From Dromaius novaehollandiae (taxonomy: Eukaryota > Chordata > Aves > Casuariiformes > Dromaiidae): a stretch of DNA of 64,000 nucleotides. Location: contig NC_088102.1 in the NCBI RefSeq assembly GCF_036370855.1, positions 42,693,835 through 42,757,834 on the forward strand. The letters run 5' to 3'. The notes under the pieces were generated by a model. The model saw nothing but the letters and a program-made list of their open reading frames with translations, did no database searches and had not been told where the DNA came from. This document shows positions 1 to 11,414 of this stretch, piece after piece; the first letter of the stretch is position 1, and each line of letters begins with the position of its first letter. Position numbers and translations under genes: made by a program.

Positions 1-127
1 AACTGTGATTCACGTCATCTTTTTGCATCCTCTCCCACTAGACTCAGTGAGTGCCTCACTCTTCCTCCCTTCCCCTTCAACAGCAATTAGTGCCTCACTT
101 AAACATGTGAACATCCATCTGTCAAAA

Positions 128-200
128 CAGACACTGCATCCATTTTTCAAAGGTATACATGAGAAATAAGCCAGTAAGTCTGTTCATCTGCCAAAAGAAA
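128..200 (+). repeat. Dispersed repeat, copy 1
   Basis: The segment starting cagacactgcatccattttt and ending ccagtaagtctgttcat recurs at 3721-3795 with small indels and substitutions. The family is not recognised. It could be an old transposon piece or local duplication. Confidence 0.85.
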
Positions 201-2005
201 CATCACCAAAGATGACTGTTCATTACTTCTGATTTGGTGCAGCATAGTCCCTGTGCTGTTGCAGAGCAGAAGTTTAACTGGTTCAGAAGGGTAAATGGGG
301 CATAACAAACCCTATGGGTTGTGCAAATCCCCAAGGGAAGCCAGAACCATCCAGCTTCTAAGGCTGCAATTACTCCAGTCTGGAGTAACTGTGTTCACAG
401 CTGGGCCAATGCTTTTTCCATGAGAAAAAGCCTGGACTCATTTTCTTCTACAGTGGTCCAGAACAGCCTATTGGGGTCTGGTTTGGGTGGTCTAGAATAA
501 TAACTTTGCACAAAAGGTGCTGGCATGCCACGCTTTATAAGCATGCTTTAGAAAAAAATAACTGTGGTTTGGGGATAACATTTGCTATTTTCATAACATG
601 AAAAGCAATGTGTAGTATCATAATTAACGCAAATGGGTAAGCACAGGCACCGTATGTGGACAGCTCTCATGACAGTCTTGCAGCTGTGCAGTGTCCTGCT
701 CATTTTAGCTCAATTCCCTGTGTGCACCATCATTTCCTGCATAGGCACACAGTGTGTGACAAAACCCCTCTGTAAGCATCCAGAGTCAAATGCAGCTTTC
801 CGAGAAGCACATCATTCTGTTTTTGCCTAGAAATACAACCACCCATTTTTGCCTGAAAATTAATAGCAGCACACTGAGGCCAACAGCAGAGTACAGGATT
901 CAGCTACCTGTGTATATTTGCATCCTAGATGATAACATGCCAGAGCAATAAATACTGGCATGTCCAAAGTCCCAAAGAGTAGGCTAAAAAATGCAGAAAA
1001 ATATCTTTCCCCAGATTGCATTTAGAGCTTAACTACTTTTCCGTACTCTCAAAGCAAGTTGCGGAGAGGACATTTCAGGTCTAAAATACGGAAAATTTAA
1101 TAAACAGGAGATGAAACACAGGTCCCCAGCATGGCAGAATCCTCACAGTTGCATCAAAGTTTAAAGAAACTGAAAATTCACATCCATTGCCAAGATCTCA
1201 ATGGTTATGATATTCATTTGCTGGCCTATGTCTGGCTTCCAGAGAATAGTCGTATGCCTGTCAGCTCCAAGAAGACACAGATTTAACCCTGTCTTCTGTT
1301 TACAGGCAGTTAGTCACTTCAAGGTTTCATCCCCAAAACACAGCTTTGAGAATACATGAGCTTCTTGAAGGTCATTAATAATGAAAAGCCTACTGAAACT
1401 GTCTTTGGATGTCAGTGGAAGAAACAGAACCTAACTAGAGCTCGCACCCTTGATTCCAGCCCTTACTGCCTCTCCATGCTGCTCCTAGAATGAGGTCTCC
1501 TGACTACCTTCACTATTAATTCATTCTTCTAGGGGAGTAGTTTCTGCAAACCTGGAAACCTGGGAACCTCCTCCCAGCACCACCTTTTCAAGCTCTTGCT
1601 TTTAAAAAAGTCCTTGGTTTGTACATGTTGGAAGCCTAACTGGAATCTCAGCATCTCACTTCCCTCCCATGAAACCTAAGCAAATTGCTGAGCAGAGTGG
1701 GATAACACCAAGTTTTTACACAGAGAGTTTGCTCTCAGTGTTTTGACATTATGTAAATAGCTTTAGGGACACCACTCAGCTTTATTACTATCTTTAGGCA
1801 TGAATTATTACTTCCTTTCATGCACTGCTGTTTTTTTTCCTCCAATGCCATACAGGAAGAAGAGATGTTCAGTATCTTATATACAGGATCTCACACCAAA
1901 TGTAACCATTTTCTTATCATTTCTTCTATTTTAGACACTGAGGATTTTGTTCACCTAAAACTTGGAGGCAATTTACCAAATTAGGATTAAATCTATAAAC
2001 TTGCC

Positions 2006-2156
2006 AAGGAAAAAGGAAAAAGGAAAAAGGAAAAAGGAAAAAGGAAAAAGGAAAAAGGAAAAAGGAAAAAGGAAAAAGGAAAAAGGAAAAAGGAAAAAGG
2101 AAAAAGGAAAAAGGAAAAAGGAAAAAGGAAAAAGGAAAAAGGAAAAAGGAAAAAGG
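2006..2156. repeat. Perfect (GGAAAAA)n minisatellite, about 21 units
   Basis: A 7-bp unit GGAAAAA repeats without any interruption: 22 GG doublets at exact 7-bp spacing from 2008 to 2155, framed by aagg and gtacc. The tract is 151 bp of pure purine on the plus strand. Because 7 is not a multiple of 3 and no unit forms a stop, frames stay open on both strands (KEKGKRK or FSFFLFP repeats); these are not genes. Confidence 0.98.
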
Positions 2157-3273
2157 TACCTTCATGAACAGCCTGGTTCCAAAATCCTCTCTTCCACATA
2201 GATTCTTTATTAGTTAACGTAGGCTGAGTTTCTTAGCCCCTTTATCAGTGAGAATACAGCTAGCAGCTTGTCCTTCCACCCAGCTGCCTATTTTTATTAA
2301 AATTAGAGGAATACAAAGTTCTGGGGACTTTTGCTTTTCTCTTAGCTTTGGCTGAAATTGGCAGTGATTTCAAAGCTAGTGAGAGAGAGAGATGGTGGGA
2401 AAAGAGATTGACTGAAGAAATACACAAAACAAGGAGAGGAGATAGAAGGAGAGAGCATGACCATTTCCTAGGGAATGACAGCTATCCAAAATCTTATTAC
2501 TGGAAGTTGAACAGTCTGATAGTATATCTAATTTGCTTTGCAAATATTTACTGTAATTTCCTGTTATCGCTGATGGATTGTTTCAAGACTCATCATGGAT
2601 TTGGGATGCATCCCATCTTCATATTCTACCAGTCTTTTCACACATATGAGTGGCTAGTGGCTATGGCTTTGTTTAGACAGAATTTCTGAGTATTTTACCA
2701 CCCAACAATTTTTCCATAGCTCATAAAACTGCTGAAGACTGGTTACTCTTGTCTGAGCAGAAGAAAAGATGCTGTTATGAATATCAAAAGCATTCCTAAC
2801 GAGTTGTAAAGTAATATTATCTGTCACTTCTATACTAACTTGCTAGCCTTTTTAAACAAACTAACAAACAAACAAACAGAGAGACTTTCAGTAGACCTTC
2901 CGAAGGAGTACAAAGTATCCACGCTTTCTAAATAACTCATTTTTTTGATTTAAAAGAAAAAAAAACACAAAACCACTATCCTCTGACTTCTGTCTCTATC
3001 TTCCAGCTTATGCATACTGAAAAATGCATTTGCGTGACAGAATGACATAGCTACCTGTATTATTGCATGAATATACTTCTTTGGGAATAGAAACTTTCTG
3101 ACCCAAAGCTGTGCTTGTACTCTACCTTCTGGCTGTGTTGCCTACTAACCAATAGTCTGTCTATACTCATGGAATAGCAGTTGCAGCATTAAGATGAAAT
3201 GCAAAAACTGTGTTTTCCCTGTAACAGAGACTTTCTAGATAAACTTGTATATATGCTGTCTACCCATGTCTTA

Positions 3274-3352
3274 GATCTAGAGTTATCTTAATAGGTATAA
3301 TATAGATATCTAATACAGATAGATAATATTTATATCTAAGATAGTTCTAGAT
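3274..3352. repeat. AT-rich imperfect inverted repeat (hairpin)
   Basis: Arms ATCTAGAGTTATCTTA (3275-3290) and TAAGATAGTTCTAGAT (3337-3352) pair at 14 of 16 positions around a 46-bp AT-rich loop made of degenerate TAGATA-like units. Not coding. Confidence 0.75.
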
Positions 3353-3720
3353 ATTAACACATAGGTAAATAGATTAGATACAAATTTTAGTCAGAGAGTA
3401 TATTACGTTTACAATTTATATTCTTTGTCCTGAGCATCCAGTGTTTGAATATTTTTATCTATCATTCAATCTATCTGTTCAAATTACTGGCATTTTCCTG
3501 CATCTTTAGCTTTACCTGCAAAGACTTCTGTGGCGTTAAGCACAGTAAATACTCTTTAGTCTTAATGATTAATGACTCCATAAGCCATAGTATGTAATAC
3601 TGTTTTTTACCATATTTAAAACCCATGAAAGACCATATTTTTTTCATTTGCTGTAAAATTTGACATAAGGTTTGATACATGAAGAATGGTTAGCTTGTAA
3701 ATAATTCAAATCCCACATTT

Positions 3721-3795
3721 CAGACACTACATCCATTTTTAAAGGTATACACGAGAAAAAAACTCACAGCCAGTAAGTCTGTTCATTTATACTAA
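3721..3795 (+). repeat. Dispersed repeat, copy 2
   Basis: Direct-orientation copy of 128-200. Shared blocks are cagacact-catccattttt, aaggtataca-gagaaa and gccagtaagtctgttcat. The second copy has an insertion (aactcaca) before gccagtaag. Confidence 0.85.
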
Positions 3796-6700
3796 AAACT
3801 ATCACTTAAAATCTCTGAATAGAACTTACTATTGGAAAATTCAAGTCCAGACATGATATACTTCCACTAGGATCACAGATGCTGTAAACATTACATTAAA
3901 GATAGCTAAAATCAGCCGAACACCTCATTAGAACTCCCCCTGCAGCTAAAGCAATATAAGTTGTGCTTTGCTGCTAGAAAAAGATGTTTATTTTTTTCAG
4001 CTGGGGCAAGCAATGAATATGGGCTATGCTGAGGAAAGCATGCAGTAGGGCTGGAGTGTTTTCATTTTACAGTGAGGTAAACTCATCAAGACCAGCCCCC
4101 TCTTCCTTCCTGGTGTTAAGCCCAGCACGTATAGCTCAGGGTAACAGAAAAGGGCCATGCTTTCCTTGAGGTTAGCTCACATATTAGCTACCCTGAGATA
4201 AAGGGGGAAAAAGTACGTTTGCGAAGTTCAAGATGACCCTGCTGCATGGCACCACCAGCAGTTCATCTCTGCACCTCAATGGACGCAAAGAGGCAGGAGT
4301 TTGCTCGCCAGAACTGGAACAGGGAGTTCCCAACAGCAAGGTGTTGGGCCACAGCAAAGAGCACAGCTGCAATCTCTTACCTTGGCTGGTGGGCTCCCCA
4401 TGACACGCAAGCTGGTGAAAGCAACAGAAAACCCAATTCAGTTAACAGATCTGTTGGCTGACAAACGCACTTACAGCTTGTTGTTACCACTGAAACAACC
4501 TGAAGGACACACACAATTTATACAGGCTCTTAGCTCCACCCTCTGCCTCCTCTGCATGGAGAAGAGAGTCTGCCTATGTCTGAGACAGAGATCTGCAATG
4601 TCAGAGGTGAGAGGAAAGCTGCAGTTATCAGAGCTTTGCCTGTCGCTTTATTACCTCTCACAATTTGTTATTATCCCAATACTACCTCTCGGGTTTACAG
4701 GTGGATGATGCCATGTTCAGAAAGTCTCACTCCTCCTCCCATCTCTTCCACCTAGTCAGTAACTGTTTAGTTCTTTCACAAAGCACACTACTCCCGAGAA
4801 AAAAAGGAAGGGATAACTGAATCTCACCTATTTAAATTTCTAGGGGAAGGCCAATCCGCTTCTGAAGGCTCTTTTCAGCCCTTTTTACAATGATGACTTG
4901 TTTTAATATATTGCTGGGAACCTTTCTGCTAAACAATAAATCAAGCTTTCTTATTTTGCAGTACCTACTGGAAGAGATGATTGCCTGGCCAATGAAGGGG
5001 TATTAGTGGAGGGAACGCTGCATACCTTCTGGGCTTGTTCCTTCTGCCCACTTCTTATAAGGACAACTTAACATCACCCAGCATTCCATCCTATGACCTG
5101 GTCAGCTTGCTGGTGAGAGTGATGGGTCCTGAGACACCCTCTAGAGAAGCCACGGGCACAGCTTCTTCCACCTTTCCCATGCCCAGCTGGCAGACAATCT
5201 GTGTGGTGCCTGTCAAGACACTACTACAGAAGATCTGTTCTGGCTGTACCTTAATCCACACTTACAACCTCTTGTTGGATGTCCTGCAGATCCAGTCTCA
5301 GAAATGGCCTGGAGGCCACCATGAACTTGCAGTAAGATGCATCCATTTTCCCCCCATGAGCATGGCAAGATCAACCACAAGAAGAGAGATAGCCAAACCT
5401 CACCAAACCACCAGTGAACACCTTACACTGGGTGCTCCAACAGGAGGGGAGAGGGTCAAGAGTCAATTTTGGTTGAATAGTGGTTCCGAGTTTGATTTTT
5501 GGTGAGAAAAGAAGAAAACGAAACGTAACCAAAACAATTATTTAAGAAAATTAGTTTACCTCAAATCGTTTGGCTTTAGGTTTTCCCTTAAACTCAGATA
5601 CATACTGTGGATTCACCTTTAAATTGCATTTAAAAGCATTTCCCATTAAAAACAGTCATCAGTTGAAAATCAGTTCTAGTCTCATGCTCCTGGGGTCATG
5701 CAAGTAATGACCCACAGTTCAAATAGACAGTTTTAGAAAGATTCTGATGTGGCTGGCAGTGTAGTCACCATGCTACAGAGCACAGGACTGGATGCAGGTT
5801 TAGCCAAAGCAGCACAGTGAGAACCTGAGTGCTTAGTTAGGTTGTCATCTTTGAAATACCAAGAAAAAAAGAAATATAGCTATCTTAAAAAAAGCTATGC
5901 TGTGTATGCACTGCAGATTGAAGGACAGCTTTAAAGCCCCTAGTAAAATGAGCCAAACTCATTAGAAAGCAAGCTGAGGACATTCAGAGCAATTAACCAC
6001 ACACTCTCCTGCTCCTGCAGTATCGTTGCTTAATCAGGCATGTTTACAGGAGCAGTCAAGACTGCAGTGCAAGCATTCTTCTCCATGCTTCCTTGCACAC
6101 AAGAGCCTTTAGCATCCAATTTTCAGAGGTATAAGAAAAGCAAAGGAAAAGCTCTTATTCAGAGAGGCGTTCTGATTTCCCCCCTCCATATTAGTGGTGC
6201 AGCTTTGATCACAGGTTCTGCTGTTGTAGCTAAATTGAGAGACCAAAATAGTAGGCTGAAAACGTACTTCCTAAAGAGAAAGCAAATGGAAAAACAGCCA
6301 GAGAAAAGTGAACTCCACTCAGAGAGGAGTATGTCTGCCTGGAAACAGAGCAACAAATTAAACATGGGACAGCTGCAGCAAGGAGACTCAGACTTTAATG
6401 GAACAGGAAAGAATAAGAAAAGCTCCCAAAGTGCCCTCAAATCAAGGTGCAAATGTTATTTTGGAGAGCTATGGGACTAATTTTTCCAACAGCCCCTCCA
6501 AAAAGTTCATGTTTGCAGTAAATCAGCATGGGCAAAATACATAAAGCATTTTGTGTTGCTTGTCAACAAGCACACTGACAAGTGCCACATACATTTCTGT
6601 CTGGACATGAGGGAGATGGGCTAGGTGATGTCAGGCTTAACTACAGATCCAAGAAAGGTATAGGATGTGGAAAGTGAAGAAAAGAAAGTCAACTGCATAA

Positions 6701-9700
6701 AGAAAGGACAAATCTAAAGGGTTAAATCTAAAGCAATGAAGTCATAGCACAATGCATTAGTGAACTAGTCAAATAGTAGGCAATATCTTCAAGGGGGTAC
6801 AGAAAGTGCTTTCCCTCCCCTTTTAATATGTAGGAACTAATCATCTTGAGCTTATATTAGTGGAGCTGTTAGATTCATAAAATATAACACTGTGACTGTG
6901 GTTACAGTTGGAAAAATGCTCTTCCGGAGACAAAGAGAAGAAGGATGCTAAAAACATTCTAAAGATTAACTAACCTAGTCTCATTCTCCCCTTTATAACT
7001 GAGCCTTATTTCTTTTCTGAATTAGTGTTAATAAAGCACTGGAAAGAAGCTAAGAGGAAAAAAAAGGCATAAACAGACATACCAAACCATGCAGATTAAA
7101 ATGCTTCATATACTACCTGATGGTACTCAGATAATGCATACCAGAGACAGTATGAAACAAAATCAGAATGAAAGGAAAGCAAGCCCATGCGGTTCCCAGC
7201 ATGCACAAAATAAAAGTTAATTAATACAGTGTTCTGCTTTATGCAACTTACCCAGTGGGCTGCCCATTAACAGCCCCTTGCAAAAAGCTACTCACAGTCA
7301 CAGTTAAGCTGCCAAAAACCAAGCAGTAGTGTGACAGCAACTCTAAATGGCTGCCATTTGTATCATCTTACTGCTGGCATAAACTGAGAAGCTAAGTGGG
7401 ACAGAGTTTACAAAAGGTACTGAAGACTCATTGGGTGGTGCTCATTATTTATCCCAGCAACGGCAACAGCACAACAAAATTTCATACAAACATGTCTTGG
7501 CTTTGATGTACAAAGAATGCACTCAGTGCAGCGTTGTCTTCAGAGTCTTTCCATCGCTGATCCCAAAGGCTTCTCAAGCAAGGATAGTAATTACTGGAAT
7601 AGTTATCTGCTAAGATTTTGTTTGAGAACATTTGTTTATTTATCTCATAAAAGCTGTTAAGTAGAGCTGAGTGATGGATCTTTCCAGGGCTAGATGCAGC
7701 TACATCACTGAGGGGATAGAGGTGGAGGACTGCACAGCTTTGCAAAGATGGTTCATTGCACCAGGCAGTGACAATGGAAGACGACAGCCACTTTCTCCTT
7801 GCCTTGTAAATCAGCTGCTGCATTCTTCAGTTCAGTGGTTGGGTTAGGAAAATGAACATAATCTGAGAAAATAATTGGATAGAGTCAAATTCAAACCAAA
7901 AATTTTCAAAATATTCTGAGAAATTGGGAGAAAAGCCATTTTTCATTCTAGCTCACCCCCAAACTGTTTTTTTTCACATATATGTTATTTAACCATTGTG
8001 AGAAAGCATCCAAACAAGCTAACAAATAACTTTTATTAAAATATATATCGGTTGTTCAATTGAACATTGCCAAGGTGAAACTGCAAGTTAAAAAGCAAAG
8101 CCTCAAGAAATGCCAGACTTATCAGGGGCCTTTCCAAACTGAAACATTTAATTTTGAAATAAAAATCTTTCAAAGTTTCAGGGTTCCTCCCACACACACA
8201 CTGTTCAACACAGCTACTTTGAAATTATTTTAGATCTTTGAATAGTTTGCAATCATCCCCTTTTCAGTATACCTAACGTTAACTCGAACAAAATGCTGAG
8301 CTGTCTTTCTGAATAGTAGTGAGGTGATAGCAGCATTAGTAAATGAACACTCTTTCTGGCTATCAAGAACTAAACCTGTTTCAGAAAAGTAAAAGGTGCT
8401 ATATCCTCTTCTCATCTCCTAAACCACTGCAATCTTAAATGAAGATATGGTACAGTAAAGCCAGTATCACTTGCTCTTTATCCTGCCCAGGGTAAGAGAG
8501 CTAGTAATTTCCTTAGGTACTTTGCAGGTGTGGGTGTAAATGTGGCAAGATGGTGATCTTTGCAGGTTCAAGATGGGAGGAAACTGTTGATTACTTCTCT
8601 GGGGTATCTGAGGACTGGAGTTTTATCTTTTCGAGACGTGTTGATACTCATTGTGTTTTTGTTCAGAAATTGTTCTTATTCTTGTATTTTAAACGAAGAG
8701 ATTGCAGAGCGCCTAATTGAAATAATTGAGTAAGACTTTTCAATGTAATTCCACTCAAGCCAGTTTGTGAGACATTTATCTCCAGATCTTACTCAAACAG
8801 TCTGGCACTGATGTCAGTAGGAAATTGCTTGAGTAAAAGTTTCAGAAGAATTAAGTAAGTAATACACTTCACCACTTGGCTGACAGGAAGAACTGATTTA
8901 TGGTTACGGTATTTAGTTTCAGACTATTGAGAAGAGGGTTTCTTCCTTAGTTCTTCACAACCCCTTGTATTATTCAAATAGTCACTTTTTTAAAATCAAG
9001 AGAATAACAGTTGTTTTCTCCTACTGTTTCTCAGTCTATGTAAGTTCTGCGGGACAAGACCTACTAATAAAATGTTTGCCACTCAATGTTGTTATGCTGA
9101 GTGAGAGTAATTAAAAAGCAAGGCTACTATGATAGTATGACACATGTAGTAGTATTTCCTTTCTAATCCTTTTGCTGTGTAACAGCTGAATCCTGATGGC
9201 CTCATTTAACCCTTATTCAGCCAAAGCTTCCAGTAAGATCTGAATGTGATTTTATTCAAGGTTTTACACATTTGGAGTAAAGAAAAGATAGAATCTGAGC
9301 ACAGCCCTTAGACATTGGCCCAGAAAGGGCTAGAAGATATACAAGAATTTAGTTCAAATAATATGCAAGTCATCAAGGGTTCAATTTACTTATTCCTGGC
9401 AGTAACTTGCTCTCCAAACAGCCCCCCAAAATTAACAAGACTAAGGACAGTAGTGTCTATTCTCAGTATGTTATTCTGCATGTTAGTATGGTTAACGGCT
9501 AGAGTTTTTAAATAAAGCTGGCAGCAGCCAAACTATGTCCTAGTTTGGAAGACTTCAGTGAAGTGTAAATTTAAGAAAACCACTCACACCTGAACACAGA
9601 GGCAAGGCAAAGAAATACAGAAACACAGCCAATTCAGGGTGGTCTGAATATATCAAAATGTATCAGCAGTAGCTCTAGAAACACTTCCAAGGTAGGCATG

Positions 9701-11362
9701 CCAGTCACAAAGAAGCAAGTACTGGCACAAGATCCTTGCTAAATATCTGAAAATGCTCAAGTCTGAAAGATATTTGAGGGTGAAGTTTCATGCTGCAGTA
9801 AAACTGATGTAACAACTAGTTAGCACCAAATGGGGAAGTCTTCCCATCCCAGTCACAAGCTTACAGAGTTCTGCCCCTATTTGCAGTATTGGCTCTGGCA
9901 CCTCTGGCCAATTGCTAAGCTGATTTGAGGTGGTAATCAATAGAAAATTATTCTTTTTCTTTTTTCTGAGGACTTAGGAGGACTACGCTTCCTTAGTGGC
10001 AGGTAGCCATTACATTAGCTTATCTGTAATGTAAAAACTCACTTTGAGTTCAGCATTGGGAATCTCACCAAGAGCAAATCCATGAGGTCTGCCTAGAGCA
10101 CCAAGACTCATAAGAAAATCAATATCAGAGGTCGAAAAGATATTAGACAATCTAGGGCACACCCCTGCAAGCGGATCATTACAACTCATTATCCCCAGTA
10201 CCAGAAAGCAGTGGAGCTTTTCACTTCCTCTTTGGATGATTCATCTAAAGTTACTTCAAGGTTGTCAAAATTGGAAACTGAATTTTTCCCTTCCTTCATT
10301 TACATTCATCACTGTACTATTTTTTTTCTTTTTACAAAATATCTAGACACCAGCCAAGCTATGGGAACAATTTAAAACATAATAATCAGGTTTTGATTGA
10401 AGCTATTAACTCAGGAAGTTTATGAGCTCTGCAAGCTTATTTACAGCAGTTAAGAACCCTGTGTCTTGCTTCTGGTGGATTATAATTTCTGACGGGAGAA
10501 GACTATCTTATAAGGACTTCATGAGCTCTACAGAGTCATGTGGATTTCAATACAAAAGCTCCTTCTGCACCGATACCTATCCCTGGGGAAAAATATTTCT
10601 GATGCAAAAAAAATCTTCATTTAGCTACAGATCTGGAGCTGTTATGCTAACTCATTTGTGCCGTTCTTGTGACAAAAAGAAGTCACAAAGTTTTTCTAAT
10701 AGTGCAACTGGGGATTCACTTTGCTGAGAGCACTCTCAGCTTTATCCCAGTAGTATGAAAATGGCTTTCTGTCACCTTCTCGCCTTACCCCAGTGTAGAA
10801 GGCAGACCAGTGTGAGCAGAGAGCCTGGCACTTGAAATGCACTGAGCTTTTCAATTGGTCTCAGGGAAGCTACTCTAACCTCTGCCAAGCCAGAGTCATC
10901 CATGGAGCCTGATTCTATCTCTGAATGCCTCTTTGCATGCATATTAAGTCTGTTTTATTTTTTATAATTATTCCAGCAGCACATAAAACATAGCACTTGA
11001 CTGCAATTTTACATGTTCTCATTCTAGTAGAAAATAGTAGTTGTTCGCAGGCACAGATTTTTTTTTTAACTTCTTAATTCATATAATATCCTGGGGATTC
11101 TGAAGCTCCTAAGATTTTTGTACAGTGCTTCTTGAAATCTGAGAATCCACAATAGTCCTAAACTGCTACCAAAGTCAACAGAAATTTATAGCCTCCAGCA
11201 TTTCAGTGAGGTAGGATGTTTTTAAATTTAGGCCTCCAATGTCAATGGCTTATGTGACAGGCGAGGCACAATATGGCCAATGAGCCAGAAAATTTTCACG
11301 TAGGTCAAAAGTCTGTTTGGAGCACAACATTAAAATATGCCACTTGTACTGCCTCTTTTGAC

Positions 11363-11414
11363 AGAAGATCTAGAATTATCTAGATCTTATTAAAGATCTA
11401 AAATTAGATCTTCT
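11363..11414. repeat. Two adjacent perfect hairpins built on AGATCT
   Basis: 11365-11388 is AAGATCTAGA-ATTA-TCTAGATCTT (10-bp perfect arms). 11393-11412 is AAGATCTAA-AA-TTAGATCTT (9-bp perfect arms). In addition 11363-11372 pairs perfectly with 11405-11414, so one long or two short hairpins are possible. AGATCT occurs four times in 52 bp. Confidence 0.9.

Larger units (their letters stand above)
1..11362. other. Non-coding stretch, no gene recognised
   Basis: Apart from the listed repeats I see only short open frames without family resemblance, exon-like borders or compositional bias. The longest, 5035-5505 (+, 156 codons) and 6040-6480 (+, 146 codons), read as random sequence. Minor simple repeats: an AT-rich TAGATA-like zone around 3290-3370 and a 12-bp palindrome GTTCAATTGAAC at 8054-8065. 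Confidence 0.6.

Noticed and set aside
1926..2201. Overlapping open frames on both strands encoding KEKGKRK or FSFFLFP repeats
   Set aside because: They arise purely from the 7-bp GGAAAAA array, which has no stop in any frame.
5035..5505. 156-codon plus-strand frame
   Set aside because: No family resemblance and random-looking composition; no splice or promoter context.
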